Origin: Merluccius polli
Lineage: Eukaryota; Chordata; Actinopteri; Gadiformes; Merlucciidae
Direction of reading: 5' to 3'
NCBI GenBank assembly: GCA_030340625.1
Contig: JAOPHQ010003977.1
Coordinates: 230,001-294,000 of the forward strand
Length of the DNA: 64,000 nucleotides
Position numbers and translations under genes: made by a program. Of the stretch, positions 11,205 through 22,687 are shown in pieces (position 1 is the stretch's first letter; the number at the start of each line of letters is the position of its first letter). The notes beneath the pieces are model-generated. The model had not been told where the DNA came from, did no database searches, and saw only the letters and a list, made by a program, of their open reading frames with translations.

Positions 11205-11972
11205 TGCAGGTTGTTAAACAGTGTGTAACTCTGTGGTAAAGTTTGTGGTTGTATTTCCTGTCAGAAGGTGCCAATTGCAGCCCCTCCTCTTCCTGTTGAC
11301 CTGCTGATGACCTCTGTCTCCATGGTGCCCTACCTCTCCCAGCCAATCACCTGCTCTATCACCCTGTCCTCTCTCTCACCACACTTCTCCATCTTTATGA
11401 CTTTCAATCTTTCCTCTGTATATTTTCTGACTTTGCTTGCCTCCAGACAAAGACACACACACACACACACACACCCCGAATGTGTGAGTGTCTTAGGGAA
11501 TCAATCTGATCCATTGCACAAATTACTGTTATTATTATCATCGCCACTTTATAAAACACATTTATTGCTGTAAGACTGCAGACTATGATTGTAATCATTA
11601 GTGTGGGCCAATAGCTCATTTATATGAGACAGAGAAGTTCTCTGTTTCACGCCCATTACAGTCCCTGGTACCCCAGAAACCCTCGAACCAAACCCTTCCC
11701 TATAGTCTGTGCCAGGGTTTGTAACATGGTTGTACCGGGGTTCGTATTCATATTGTAAACTTCTAGCATCTTTGGGGAAACGGTGACAATGCAACAGAAA
11801 TGCCTTCGTAACGCGAACTGGGTGGGGAAACAGAGCGCAGCACCAATAACAATGCGTTGATTGGTCATGCTTTTCCCACACAATTGTCGAAGGTCTACCA
11901 GGTCTGTTAGCCCCACACTGGATCTGGATCCACCCCCCCCCCCCCCCCCCCTCACCACCACCCCCTCTGTAT
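11205..11972. other. no gene seen
   Basis: Contains a short (CA)n run (11456-11474), a C run (about 11932-11952) and otherwise unremarkable sequence. Open frames on the minus strand run through the dispersed repeat next to it and are not credible. Confidence 0.4.
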
Positions 11973-12099
11973 GGCCGGAGGCACGGTTTGCCTCGACACG
12001 CTGCGTCCTGCAGGATGCCTTCAACAGCCGCCCGAAGCGAGCTTGCTCATTAATCCACTTTAGTTGATTGGGATTCTCCTTAAAGTTTCTGTGTGCGGT
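11973..12099. repeat. dispersed repeat, copy 2
   Basis: Aligns by eye with 6507-6648: CTCGACAC, GCTTGCTCATTAATCCACTT, GATTGGGATTCTCCTTAAAG, then GTGTGCGGTTC. Both copies lie shortly after a C homopolymer, which might be part of the element. Confidence 0.65.
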
Positions 12100-12201
12100 T
12101 CGTATTCTTCCGACAAGCAAGTTTGTTTCTCTTGTCCTCGTGTTTCTCTTTCTCTCGTCGTGTCTTACCTATTAGTTCGTTCTTCTACCCGTTCTGAAGA
12201 T

Positions 12202-12345
12202 ATGATTCAAGATTCAAGAACTTCGTTTGTCACATACACACACGGGACGTATACAGTGAAACGAAAGCAGCATTGCTTACAGGTTTGTGCAAAAACAGGA
12301 ACGGTATTTACAATAAAAAAGAAGCAACACTATTTGCAATAGGGA
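12202..12345 (-). mobile_element. LINE-like 3' end
   Basis: On the + strand it begins with TTCAAGATTCAAGAACTTCG, then TTTGTCACATACAC and AGTGAAACGAAAGCA. This order matches widespread fish retrotransposon 3' ends read backwards, with a short tandem TTCAAGA tail. There is no reading frame. Confidence 0.5.
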
Positions 12346-12398
12346 TATAAGCAAGGGATCTGAAAAAAAAGGAAATATATAAATATGTACAGTCGCTA

Positions 12399-12399
12399 A

Positions 12400-12436
<37 letters not shown>
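12399..12436 (+). repeat. (TG)n microsatellite
   Basis: About 18 TG repeats, then a TACGTGTGCAGG transition. Confidence 0.95.
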
Positions 12437-12438
<2 letters not shown>

Positions 12439-12461
12439 TGTGCAGGTGCATGTGTTGTATT

Positions 12462-12646
12462 TTGTCCTTCAGCAGATCCTTTTGTCCAAAGCCAGTTACA
12501 GCTTCAGATGGATAGCCATTACAGTAATGAGCAGGTAGATGTCAGGGCATCTTGCTCCAATGATGCGTCCGAGGTCAGACTGTGGGGGACGGGGTCGAAC
12601 CCACAACCTTTCGGCTGGGAGTCAAACACATCAACAACTTGAGCCC
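12462..12646 (-). mobile_element. tRNA-derived SINE, family A, nearly full
   Basis: Reads CAGCAGATCCTTTTGTCCAAA (tail), AATGAGCAGGTAGATGTCAGG (body), GGGGTCGAACCC (B-box complement), then CGGCTGGGAGTCAAACAC (head). It is one of the most complete copies in the window. Confidence 0.8.
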
Positions 12647-13423
12647 TGAACATCAGCAGCAGCTGGTCTTTTTGTCTCTTTGTTGACAGAGGTATTGACT
12701 TGTTTCTCTCCTCCTCCCTGTGAGCCTGTTATTTCCTGTTTTCTCTGCTTCTGAAACTCTCTAAGCTGCTTGTGGATTCATTATGAATGGTTACGGCCCC
12801 TCGCTCCATTGCTCATTCAGTATTTCCTCTGCATGCCCGCTAAACGCTTTTCCACGGCATTCTCTGCTACTCCGGATACAACCGGTAGTTTTACATTTAA
12901 AATACAATATTTAGTAAACATGGGTTTATTCAAATCAGGGGGACCGCATCTCATATATTCATTTGAAGCGCCTTTGTCTGCGCTGTTTGAGCTACCTCTG
13001 CAGCCAACGAGCGAGCTCCTGGCTCCGCCCTGTCCTGCTGTATGAGTCACCGCTGTGCCACACATCACCCGTTCACAAATCACCCGTTCACAACTCAGAC
13101 CTGTTGGACACTAGCCGTCTATCAAAATAACTAGTTCTGTTCATTACGGTTGTTATAAGCAATTCCCCAAACCACTGATCTTTGTTAGATTTTAATGAAT
13201 GGATGAATGAAGGAACGAATACAAATTGACAAGTTGAAAAGTTGCATCGGTAAATATGTTTTGGTAATATCACCAACTATTTGATTGATATTTCATTTCA
13301 TTGATATTTGCAGAGCTTGTTTCATTATCCTTGTTTGGTCTCCCGTCATTTCCCACCCACTCTGTTTGTGAAACAGTGGACTGTTCATCTGAAACCTCTG
13401 CAGCTTTGTGAATAAAGTTCAGA
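12647..13423. other. no gene seen
   Basis: Unique-looking sequence with short incidental frames on both strands. No repeat, splice-bounded exon or element terminus was identified. Confidence 0.4.
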
Positions 13424-13493
13424 CAGCAGACAACAGCAGCGGTCCACACATTAGCAGACAACAGCAGCGGTCCACACATTAGCAGACAACAGC
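13424..13493. repeat. 28-bp tandem repeat, 2.5 copies
   Basis: The unit AGCAGACAACAGCAGCGG plus TCCACACATT is repeated without change and then breaks off. Confidence 0.85.
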
Positions 13494-13680
13494 GTTCTCC
13501 TTGAGATTCTCAAACTGCACGCTGACAATTAATATTCAACGTTTCAAGAGAAAAGAGACGACTGCGAAACACACAAACACAAGATGTGTGTGCGTACATA
13601 ATATTTGTATTCTTAATCACGACACTAACATCAGCATGCAGGTTTTAACAGATTGTATGTCCAAGATACACATCAATTTA

Positions 13681-13719
13681 CCCCCCCCCCCCAAAAAAAA
13701 AAAAATAAAAAAAAAAATA

Positions 13720-13777
<58 letters not shown>

Positions 13778-13795
13778 AAATATAGATATATATAT
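13681..13795 (+). repeat. compound C12-A-rich-(TA)n tract
   Basis: Twelve C, then A-rich TAAAA blocks, then a (TA)n run of about 48 bp, then AT-rich variants. Confidence 0.95.
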
Positions 13796-13933
13796 TCTGA
13801 AGGGTTCTTTTATGTAACAGTACATTAGGAAGAGAAGTCGATAGCAATCTGTCATAAAAATGACCAGTTCAATTGCCCATCCGTCACGGTAGATTACTGC
13901 TCTAGCCGCTACACAAGGACCCCTCTAATAGAA

Positions 13934-13935
<2 letters not shown>

Positions 13936-13975
<40 letters not shown>

Positions 13976-14035
13976 TACACACACACACACACGCATACAC
14001 ACACACACACACACACACGCATACACACACACACA

Positions 14036-14074
<39 letters not shown>
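13936..14074 (+). repeat. (AC)n with GCAT interruptions
   Basis: Long AC run with ACGCATAC interruptions spaced about 20-30 bp apart. Confidence 0.95.
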
Positions 14075-14076
<2 letters not shown>

Positions 14077-14325
14077 GAAGGGAAAGTAATAAACGTACAC
14101 CAACGTAGTGGGCCACATTTTGCAACGTCCCCAGATGACTTCTTCTGCAGTTTAGAAAGTACGAGAACATTCCCACAGAACCACCATTGTGTTTTCTAAC
14201 AGCTGCTGTATAACCTGTAACCTGTCACCAGAACCACATACAAAATATGTCACCTTTACCACCTTTAAAACCATCTCTTATGGTGACAGATACCAATAGG
14301 AGACACTTTTTACTACTTAGTTTAC
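14075..14325. other. no gene seen
   Basis: Short spacer between a microsatellite and a SINE. Nothing recognised. Confidence 0.4.
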
Positions 14326-14482
14326 TACTCAGCAGGCTCTTTTTTTCCAAAGCAACAGTGCATTCGTTTTTAGATGCACGTTATTAAATAGCAGGTAGGG
14401 GGTTAGAGCATCTCGCTCTGGGATATTGGGGATCGAACCTGGTACCGTTCGCCTGGGACTCAACCGTAATGCACCAAGCAGA
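14326..14482 (-). mobile_element. tRNA-derived SINE, family A
   Basis: TTTTTTTCCAAAGCAACAGTG (tail), AGCAGGTAGGGGGTTAGAGC (body), GGGGATCGAACC (B-box complement), then CGCCTGGGACTCAACCG (head). Confidence 0.75.
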
Positions 14483-14816
14483 ACGTGCTAATTCTCAGAC
14501 GTCCATGGAGATCCTCTGCTAGGGCTACTGCGATGGATTAGCAAGTTACATTGAAACGAATAGGCGACTATTTTGTCATTAATAAGCCCCCAGCTGTGGC
14601 TGATTTGCTCCCCTGCTGTTCCGAACACAACACATGCTAATATCGCTGAGCAAAAATATGTGACACACACCAGATACAAGACAAATGAACACGCACACAC
14701 ACACACACAGATTCACTAACTGTATTTAAAGACCAGGAAAAGTAGAAAAAGACTAATCGATTTAATCTAATCTTCTGAGGTCATCTTTTGAACGATTAGT
14801 TGTACTCAGTGCTATC

Positions 14817-14818
<2 letters not shown>

Positions 14819-14856
<38 letters not shown>

Positions 14857-14934
14857 GGTGTATGCGTGTGTGTGTGTGTGTGGGGGGGTGTATGCGTGTG
14901 TGTGTGTGTGCGCGTGCGCGTGTGTGTGTGTGAG
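14819..14934 (+). repeat. (TG)n with GGGGGTGTATGCG units
   Basis: TG runs separated by two copies of a GGGGGTGTATGCG linker. The open frames here are C/V repeats only. Confidence 0.95.
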
Positions 14935-15080
14935 TGTCCGCGCCGTGTGCGTGTGCACCGATGTGTTTCCATTGAGTGCGTATGTGGTCGGCCCGAGACA
15001 GAAGAAAGTCTGACTGGGCAGATAACTTTAATCTCTCCAACTCCTCTCGCCTATCTCCCCCCTGGATGCCCTGGGAGCAG

Positions 15081-15249
15081 ACATCGATCTGTTCCAGGAA
15101 GGAGGGCTAATAGCACCAGTCCTTGGGTTTCCTCCCATTCACTTCGCCCCACCCACCATTAAACCTGAGGTGACTTTACATCTTCCGCAGATATGTCGCT
15201 CAGGACCTCTTTATCCACCCGCGCCCCAGCCACAGGATCTGCTGTGGAG
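15081..15249 (+). CDS. candidate exon(s), gene unknown
   Basis: A pyrimidine-rich tract (15025-15065) leads to CTGGGAGCAG and an open frame DIDLFQEGGLIAPVLGFPP, then IHFAPPTIKPE, then a proline-rich end (YPPAPQPQDLL), finishing at the good donor GAG/GTGAGC (15250). A second acceptor-like site, CATCTTCCGCAG, ends at 15190 and would give a 59-bp exon sharing the same donor. A donor-like GAG/GTGACT at 15169 is also present; 15169 and 15190 are too close to bound an intron. The composition looks coding, but the family is not recognised. An in-frame stop lies near 15029. Confidence 0.35.
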
Positions 15250-15311
15250 GTGAGCAATGCATCATGGGCCTTGCATACATACTGTACAGACATATACACA
15301 ATCACACACAC

Positions 15312-15424
15312 ATACAATACATACAATACATACAATACATTCAATACATACAATACATACAATACATTCAATACATACAATACATACAATACATACAATA
15401 CATACAATACATACAATACATACA
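15312..15424 (+). repeat. 9-bp minisatellite TACAATACA
   Basis: About 12 copies of TACAATACA with a recurring TTCAATACA variant at a spacing of four units. Because the unit is 9 bp, all six frames stay open and give three-residue peptide repeats (YNT, IHT, CIV), which explains the overlapping open frames here. Confidence 0.95.
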
Positions 15425-15587
15425 GGCCTTGGTCCTAATGTCATTGAAATGCACCACCATGCTTTTAAAGTGATGGATTGGGAACAGGAATGTTATTGAT
15501 CAGCTTGTGTTGGAAGTGCTTATACTTCCAGATTGTCAAGTGAAATAATACCTTATCAGGTGATGGATTATCGGTTTGAGCTTAGGC

Positions 15588-15740
15588 CTGCATAGCGCTT
15601 TTCTAAGCTTGGGCCACTCACAGTGCTTTACGATGAATTAAAAAGACACTCACCATTCATTCATTCATTCATTCACCCATGCATACACCGCAGCTAGGGT
15701 TTCAACTCTGCAAGGCGCTGACCAGCTCGTCAAGCCTTCC
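15588..15740. repeat. fish dispersed repeat (ATAGCGCTTTTCTA type)
   Basis: CATAGCGCTTTTCTAAGC, CACTCACAGTGCTTTACGA, a (CATT)n block and GCAAGGCGCTGACCAGCTCG occur in the order of a repeat common in teleost genomes. The class was not determined. Confidence 0.6.
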
Positions 15741-16176
15741 AGTTGCCAGACCGTGGAGTTTATAATGTAATAGCCACTCAAAGTATATGCATCATTAATT
15801 AATTTGTGGTGGAGCCCATTATGCCGTTATGACATCATTAATGCTCAATAAATTATGTATGTTCAATGGGGCAGGGGCAGACAATTAAAACAATGCATAT
15901 ATTGCAAAGATGTGTTTGTATCATTTGAGCAATGCATTTCTATTTGGGTATTCAGTCATTCAGTGATATGAAATGACAATCTGAATGTGCTGTGAGCTAC
16001 TGTAAGTTGCTAATAGTATGATTAATCCTCATGCATAATTTATTTGTTATAAATATTATTCATTTAGGTTCAATTGGGAAGTGGTAGAGAATTAATATGA
16101 AATGCAAAGCATATATTAGTCATACAAGTTTGCATTATTTGAACAGATAAGATAATGTTACTCGGGTATTTAGAAA
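15741..16176. promoter_or_regulatory. AT-rich candidate conserved non-coding element
   Basis: Non-repetitive AT-rich sequence dense in homeodomain and POU-like words (ATCATTAATTAATTTG, CATGCATAATTTA, ATGAAATGCAAAG). No frame is present. Alignment to other fish genomes would decide. Confidence 0.25.
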
Positions 16177-16345
16177 TGTAGCAGACAGTGATTAAGTGAT
16201 TATCCAAAGTAACTTACAGTGAATTCAGACACGTATCATTGATGAGTGGGTAGGGGTTAGGATGCTCAAGAACGCATCCTGGTTAGGCCAAGGACATTGA
16301 GGATCGAACCCAGTTACTTACTGCCACCACCACACTACCCAGCCC
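16177..16345 (-). mobile_element. tRNA-derived SINE, family A
   Basis: TAGCAGACAGTG, ATCCAAAGTAACTTACAGTG (tail), GTGGGTAGGGGTTAGGATG (body), GGATCGAACCCAG (B-box complement), then CCACCACACTACCCAGCC (head). Confidence 0.8.
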
Positions 16346-16479
16346 ATTGAAAGTAAACTCTCGCCTTTTCGGTTTAGAAACAAAAAAAACCCACTTTCAA
16401 CTTCAGCATTCATTAGTGCCTCTAAGAAAAAGCTCCAGAAAACCCGACTGCGACCTGCCCTCACTGCCCCCACCTTCTG

Positions 16480-16694
<215 letters not shown>

Positions 16695-16803
16695 AAGACA
16701 GAGAGACAGAGAGAGAGAGGAGGAGGACAGGGAATGTCGATGGTTTGGAGGTAGCTGGGGGTCGCTCCCTCCTCGCCCTGGCGCTCCTCACAGCACTCCT
16801 ACC

Positions 16804-17680
16804 CAAGGGCGTAGATTTGCGTGGGGACCGAAGGACATGTCCCCACCAATATTCAATAACGACTGAAATGTCCCCACCAATATTGAGGCAAACGGAAAAA
16901 AGCGCCTTGCGCGTTACACAAAGGGTTAAATAAATTTCGACGTCCGTAATCTAGGTACCGCCTCCAAAAATACGTCTTGAGGGTCTGGTCTGGTCAGGTC
17001 TGTTTTTTTATTGGCTTAGCTCCCTGTATCAAACTATATAGGCTACTCCCCCTCAACACTGCCTGTATACTGACGATTCCCAATACCTTAGAGGCGCGTT
17101 CACTAAACCTTACCACTGTAGGCCTACTTTAGCCAATCGGTAATAGGGTAGGGGCTGGTCTTGGGTTTTGGCCAATCAGATTAATTCAGCAGTCACTCCA
17201 CGTGCGAATGTGATGGATACAATTCTAAATGTACGTGTCCGATTTTAATAAAAAATGGATGTCTCCTTGTTCATGCCCTTTAGTCAATGGTAAGGCTACT
17301 AATCAATTCCTAGTTACTTTTGAGTATTATATTGCCACCGACTGACCTTTCTTGGTAGAGCTGTAGTATCCGTAGTCTCAGTAGCCTATGCTATACAAGC
17401 AATACGTATGCTAAGTGACTAGTTAAAAGCAGGGATGAATTTCTGAACAAGCCTACCAGGCTCAGGGTCCCAAGAGCTCTAGTGCTTTACATAAAGATGC
17501 CACTGTGATATAGGCTTGTATTGGGTTTGTGCATGTCATGTGTGAATAATGTCCATTTATATCCAAAAAAAGTAATCAGAATTGCCAGATAATTACGTTG
17601 TTATATCTTGGCTTAGGGGGTAGGGTTAACACCCCTGTAGTAGTGTCCCCACCAAAGCTCAGACCAAACCTACGCCCTTG
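16804..17680 (+). mobile_element. non-autonomous hAT element, copy 1
   Basis: Starts CAAGGGCGTAGATTTG and ends with its near-complement CAAACCTACGCCCTTG (16-bp TIRs, one mismatch). Perfect 8-bp TSD CTCCTACC at 16796-16803 and 17681-17688. CA termini and an 8-bp TSD fit hAT. The 877-bp interior has no transposase frame. A direct repeat, TGTCCCCACCAATATT, lies near the left end. Apart from one insertion it is almost identical to 27969-28872, which implies recent mobility. Confidence 0.95.
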
Positions 17681-17767
17681 CTCCTACCCCTCCAGCCTCC
17701 CTGTAAACGCATCATTAGCCTCCCTGATAAAGACCCCCTCCGCTTTGGCTGTCAGGTGCAGGACATG

Positions 17768-17791
17768 CCCCCCCCCCCCCCCCCCCCCCCC
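17768..17791 (+). repeat. C24 homopolymer
   Basis: Twenty-four C residues just downstream of the hAT copy. Confidence 0.9.
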
Positions 17792-19332
17792 ACCCCAGCA
17801 CTGGGGCGGTTAACCAAAGAGAGAACTACGCCCCTGTGCACCGCCAGGCAATGATTGTATTTCTCTTAACTCGGCGTAAATACGTCTCTCTCTTTGGATG
17901 GTAGAAAACACCTGCTCACTATTACAATATCACCACTGTGTGTGTGTGTGTGTGTGTGTTTGTATGTGTGTGTAGCCCTGTCTAAATTAAAACCATTTAG
18001 AAAAATAAATAGCCTAAGTAATAAATAAGTTCTGTTCATAAAGTTAATTTCATTATAATACATTTCTTTGTGATTGAGATAATTACATAAAATCTGTGTC
18101 AGTTCATATTCCATACAAAATGTTAAAAAATATCCATTGTTGATGATATTATATGTGAAAATTGATGTTGTTTATTACAGTGTATAGGCATCTGATGTAC
18201 TCATTTTTGTCACATATCCTTATTCTACCTGTCAGTCTGATGTCTGCTCGGTTTCCATGGTTATGAAAACGATCATCCAATCAAACAGGCTAAGGGGGTG
18301 GGACATCCGGGACTCACGGTGCAACAACGACAGACATCCGGGTTACACACGAGGCGGGAATGACACGTGCAATGTAGCATTGGCTATTGTGCTGGGTATT
18401 GCCTTTTTCCAGTGGTAAATGCAGAGTTTATCAGCGGAACAGGGTTATACCGAAGGTAAATGTTGTTTCTGTATGTTTCTGTATGTCTGTGGTAAATACG
18501 GACTGTTTTACCACGTTGTGATAATGAATGCTAACCGCGATTAGCGGTTAGCGCGTGCTAACATGCTACTAGTGATTTTATACACATTTGAATGTAGCAG
18601 CCTAACGTTACTCTAGGTGTTTTATGTGTGTTAACTATAGTATGCTGAACTCGGAATGAGCTCTCAGAATTGCGCAGACTATGAATATGAGTGATTTAGA
18701 GCCGTGTGTGTGTGCTCGCCAGAGATCCCGACCAGGACACACATCTTGGACCTTTTTTTTTGGTTTACCCTCGACGCGGCGAGCGGCGGCTAGTGGCCGT
18801 GGGTGTGACCAGTCAGCAGTTCCCGGGGTTTTTTTTTTTGTTCCTCTCTCCCTCTTCATTCATTCACACCATTCATCCCCTCATCCTCATTCCTGACAAG
18901 CAGCATACAAACTGACTGAGGACAGACTGTGAGTACAAACAGTTACCAATACATTGGATGGACTGCAGGTTTGAGACCTCACCGCTCACAAGCCACGATT
19001 CAGGCCTGCACCAAGTGTTTATGTGAGATTTTGAAAAGTGTGTTGCATTCAGGGAATAGTAAGTGACACTGATATTGAGTTTCCTGTTAGAAAGATATTG
19101 TCACCATGTATTACATGTGAAATAATTGGCTGTGTGATTGATACTTTGTCAATATAAAAGAAACAAGTTACACTTGGAGGCATTTATGTTTATTCTTAGT
19201 AGGATTTTACATTCTATTTCATTTTAAGTTCTACTAATTGGAGGTACCAAAAAACGTATTCACTTACCTTAACTTACTCAAAGGAAAAAGGAGTTTGTCA
19301 TTAGTTACATTTTATTAGTACAGGTTAATACG
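17792..19332. other. gene-free stretch with unassigned exon-like signals
   Basis: Contains (TG)n at about 17938-17968. 18290-18480 has CCAATC boxes and CACGTG-like words followed by the donor-like CGAAG/GTAAAT (18456). A short frame from ATG 18681 (MNMSDLEPCVCARQRSR) is followed downstream by the donor-like GACT/GTGAGT (18929). These could be remains of an element's promoter and first exon, but nothing is recognised. Confidence 0.25.
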
Positions 19333-19341
19333 GCACCGCAC

Positions 19342-19855
19342 TAGCCTGGCAAGCCAGACCCACATCAGAAAGATGTAAGGACTGGCGCAGCTCCATTAGC
19401 AGTGTGGGCGGGATAAACGGTTGTCTTTCAAGTTCCCTCTGCACGCAATAGGATAGCGCTACAACCAATCAGAGCAACGAAGAAGGTGACGTAGTCAGAG
19501 CCGTCGCTCTGACTACATAATTAATCAAAACTCAGAATACATATTTCTTTTCGAGGAAAGACTTCAGTGCCGTTCTTTTGTCAAAGAAAATGTTAACTTC
19601 ATGTCTTGAAGTCGCGGCCAAAGCCGAGTTGAAAGACAGCCGTTCACCAGCAGCAGCAGCCATTGTTTACCTCTAACACGGAACCGTCGCAACTCTGTCG
19701 TCATGGTAGCCCGGCTTTCGACTCCGCCCCTCACGCTGTGATTGGTCTGACATACTTTGTGTTTCCAGCACCAAAAAGCCGATGGAGCCATACTAGACCT
19801 ACCTAGCAGCCAAATAAATGTGCTGCCGCTAGGGGGTGTCTAGATTTCTAGGCTA
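19342..19855 (-). mobile_element. TIR element with 9-bp TSD and helicase relic
   Basis: Termini TAGCCTGGCAAG and (complement of the right end) TAGCCTAGAAATC. Perfect 9-bp direct repeats GCACCGCAC at 19333-19341 and 19856-19864. The 514-bp interior shares blocks with 9580-10010 and holds the peptide relic at 19532-19663. The superfamily is uncertain: a 9-bp TSD is seen in Mutator-like and some Merlin elements. Confidence 0.8.
19532..19663 (-). pseudogene. relic of RecQ-like helicase N-terminus
   Basis: A 43-codon frame starting MAAAAGERLSFNSALAATS. Its end, FDKRTALKSFLEKKYVF, parallels YEQKAALEAFLGGKDAF of the 9734-9952 relic. It stops before LLPT and Walker A. Retention of a start codon and the first part of the same protein in two separate short elements points to internal deletion of a common helicase-carrying ancestor. 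Confidence 0.5.
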
Positions 19856-20388
19856 GCACCGCACACCAAAAACTAAAGAACCCAGAGCCCGCCCTAATAT
19901 TAAAGGTGATTCCGAACAAGTAGTTCTTCATCAGTTCATAGGGTAGGGTGCTACATGTGTGTACATTAAGATGTCTATAATATATGAATATATGATCGTC
20001 CTTAATATATGAATGCATGTGTCTCCTGTGTTTACGTGTATGTACCTTTGCATGTCTACGTGGGTTTTGTATGTGTGCATGGTGCGACACAAACTCGATT
20101 TGGCTGTAGGTGTGAGCTCAAATGCAGAGCTTGTGTGTGTGTTTGTGTGTGTGTGACTCAAGGTTTTCCCTTCGGTACCTATTATCTTAGCTTCCAGTTG
20201 AGGTGTGTCTGGATCGATGCAAACCTCCTTCCTGTAGCTAGAGGGAGATTCAGTCCCAACAGAAAGACATACAACTCGCATACCTTATTAATGCCTAAGA
20301 TCACCTAAAGCTAAACTTGTGCCCAATCTCGTGTTCACCGCTGTTGTTTTAGGGATACAAGGTTTAGCTTTTTTTAATTGTCTTTTAA

Positions 20389-21289
20389 AGAAGCACTATG
20401 CAACTCGTTTATCAAAAATAAACTTAACCATGCAGGTTGAGAGTCGTTCTGATCGTTCTACAACACTTTCTGGGTTGTTTGGTGGGTGTTTCATCTCCCC
20501 CTGTTGGGTCCCCACGGAAAAACAGAACATGCAACTTCATGTGGCCGTCCCGGCCACTTACGGATGTGACGCAGCGGAAGTATCCAATCGCGCCTCGAAA
20601 ATGTAGTCAGATTGTAGTTTCACTGCTTTACGGTAGACCTGGGCGGGGGTGCCAAACATGGGTCCGGCTGAATATAAAGAGTCAGTTGCAAGGCAATTCT
20701 GGATCAATCGACAAATCCACTATGGATCCATCAAGACCTAAGAGGGGAAGGTCGGAGGAATCGAAGAATAAGAGAAAGGATTATGATAAACAAAGAAACC
20801 AGACACGAGTGAACATAGGGCGAGCTTATGCGGAATGGCGTCAACTGAGAGATTCGGAAGAATGCAAAACGGACGCCGACTTGGCTGTCTTGCTGCTGAA
20901 ATTGTAAGTAGCCTACCCTTGGGTGAACTTCGTTTTTGTAATGTGGTTTGAGAGTCTGTTGAACAATGTGTTTTGCTCGACCGTTTTATTGTGAGCCCTG
21001 TATGTGTTTCGCTTGGTTGCTTCATGGCTAGCTTGCTAGCTAGTGAGGGTTTATCCTAGCAGTGACTTGCTACCACACATGTTTGTTTGCGGTCCGAATC
21101 CAGGTTCTCGTTGTGTATTACTATTTATTTATCGAAGTGGGGGGTGGGGGGCGTTGTCAATGAGTTTTTACGACAGTGTTGTAGGCCTATTCCGAAGCTG
21201 CAGGGGGAGCTCTATAGTGAGAAATGCGAGCCCAATTCCGGCGAAAACCCAGAAACAGCGGAGGAATAACCGAGTTGCATAGCGCACCT
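20389..21289 (+). mobile_element. TTAA-flanked TIR element carrying a coding exon
   Basis: Left terminus AGAAGCACTATGCAACTCG and right-end complement AGGTGCGCTATGCAACTCG (19 bp, three mismatches), both flanked by TTAA (20385-20388 and 21290-21293). TTAA target sites are known for piggyBac and Kolobok. The 901-bp element holds the exon at 20722-20903 with a consensus donor. It may be a non-autonomous element, or one end-to-end mobile unit with a partial gene inside. Confidence 0.8.
20722..20903 (+). CDS. first coding exon of a fish-expanded gene family (partial)
   Basis: ATG followed by MDPSRPKRGRSEESKNKRK, then the motif TRVNIGRAYAEWRQL and KTDADLAVLLLK. The exon ends at the consensus donor TT/GTAAGT (20904). 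Many teleost genomes have repeated proteins whose first exon has this lysine/arginine-rich start, VNIG.AF..WR.L and KTDA.LA..LL pattern; their biochemical role is unknown to me. No second exon is found before the element's right end at 21289, so the copy is truncated or the rest was lost. The frame has no stop, which suggests youth or constraint. Confidence 0.6.
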
Positions 21290-21293
21290 TTAA

Positions 21294-22018
21294 GTTTGTA
21301 TCTCTCTCTTGATGGAGAAGACTAGTGAAATAATCCTTTGACGTGGTTGAAATCAGTTGACAAGGCAAGTTTTGCATGTGCAAAACATGTGTTTGCATGT
21401 GTTTGAATGTGCGGCAGGGGTCATTGTGTGACGCGTTATCCACTGTTTCTATTATCTTTAGTTTTGCATCCATGTCCCCACCCAGGTAGCATTTAGAAAT
21501 AATTTGCACTGAGCTGTCATGGTTTCCCCAAAGAGTCTGGAAGGCTTACCCACATTACTAACCAATATGGCTGCTAGGTAAATAAGGTTCATTGTGCTCA
21601 GAGGCACAGCATTTTACTTTATTATACCCACACAAAGAACATATAATATAATTGTTTCACTAATTAAAAAGTTCGGCCATTGAAAAGCAGTTTGACATTT
21701 TTGCGCTTGCAGTTTTTAGACGGCCCCATACGCCCATGCTTTTGTAATAGATTTTCTAATACGACATATTTAAAGTGAGACCAATCTGAACGAAATCAGC
21801 TATACTTTTAATGAGCTATTGAGTGTAGCCGGGGAAAAAAAGTGGCCTAATGTCGAACGTTAAACTAATTTCACGCCTTTATATTAAAACCAGTTGAAAG
21901 AGGGGAGATCTGCTGATCTTGTCTCTTTAGTTCTCTGGAGTGACTTCAAGGGTTAGTTTAAAATGACTTTTAAAATGGAAACTAAAATCAGCATAATCCA
22001 TAAGAGACAGTGAAGGGG
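21294..22018. other. no gene seen
   Basis: Unique-looking AT-rich sequence. The open frames are short and unrecognised. Confidence 0.4.
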
Positions 22019-22110
22019 CGTGTGTGTGTGTGTGTGTGTGGTGTGTGTGTGTGGTGTGTGAGCACGTATGTGTGTGTGTATGTGTGTGTGTGTGTATATG
22101 TGTGTCAGTC
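22019..22110 (+). repeat. interrupted (TG)n
   Basis: TG runs with GGTG, ATG and TATATG interruptions. Confidence 0.9.
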
Positions 22111-22687
22111 TATGTGTTTGTTTTGTGTGTGTTCCACTTTGTTCCACTTCCATTTTCTTCGGGGACAGGAAGCAGTTTTTAATCAGAGCTAAGCCAAATA
22201 TTAGTACAGGAGAGTGTTCACAGCTTGTTTTAGCAACTAACTTGATACAGAGTCGGCCCACAGGAGACGTCGCCATCTGGTAGCTTACTGCTGCACCTGC
22301 TTTTATTTTGAAAGGAGGCTGGGCAGTGTGCCCTGACTTCCTGTTAGAGTTTGGTTACTAAGCAGGCAGGTCCTGGGGACAATGATGCTGACACAGCAAC
22401 CCTAGGCAGGCCAGATAACAGCTTAGCAATCTGAATAAAACATAGCATTTATTATGTTCTTCTTCATAATTAAATATGTTTCTAAATAATTGCACTGAAG
22501 ATTTGTAGAATTATTCAAATTGCTGAATTAAATGGATTTGGTGCCGGTACAAAAAAAAAGGTGTCCTGATGTGATAAAAGAGAAAATTGTAGTAATCATC
22601 ACATTTTCAGAGTTTAAAGAAAGACAAAATAATTGTATGCCCTCTGCAGCAATGTGACATATTTACTTATAGTTCATATCTAATATG
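22111..22687. other. no gene seen
   Basis: No recognised repeat, exon or terminus. Confidence 0.4.

Noticed and set aside
11656..12120. 154-residue minus-strand frame including KWINEQA
   Set aside because: Runs through the dispersed repeat also found at 6507 and through a C homopolymer; likely incidental.
15193..15499. Several overlapping open frames with YNT or IHT repeats
   Set aside because: They arise from a 9-bp minisatellite that cannot create stops in most frames.
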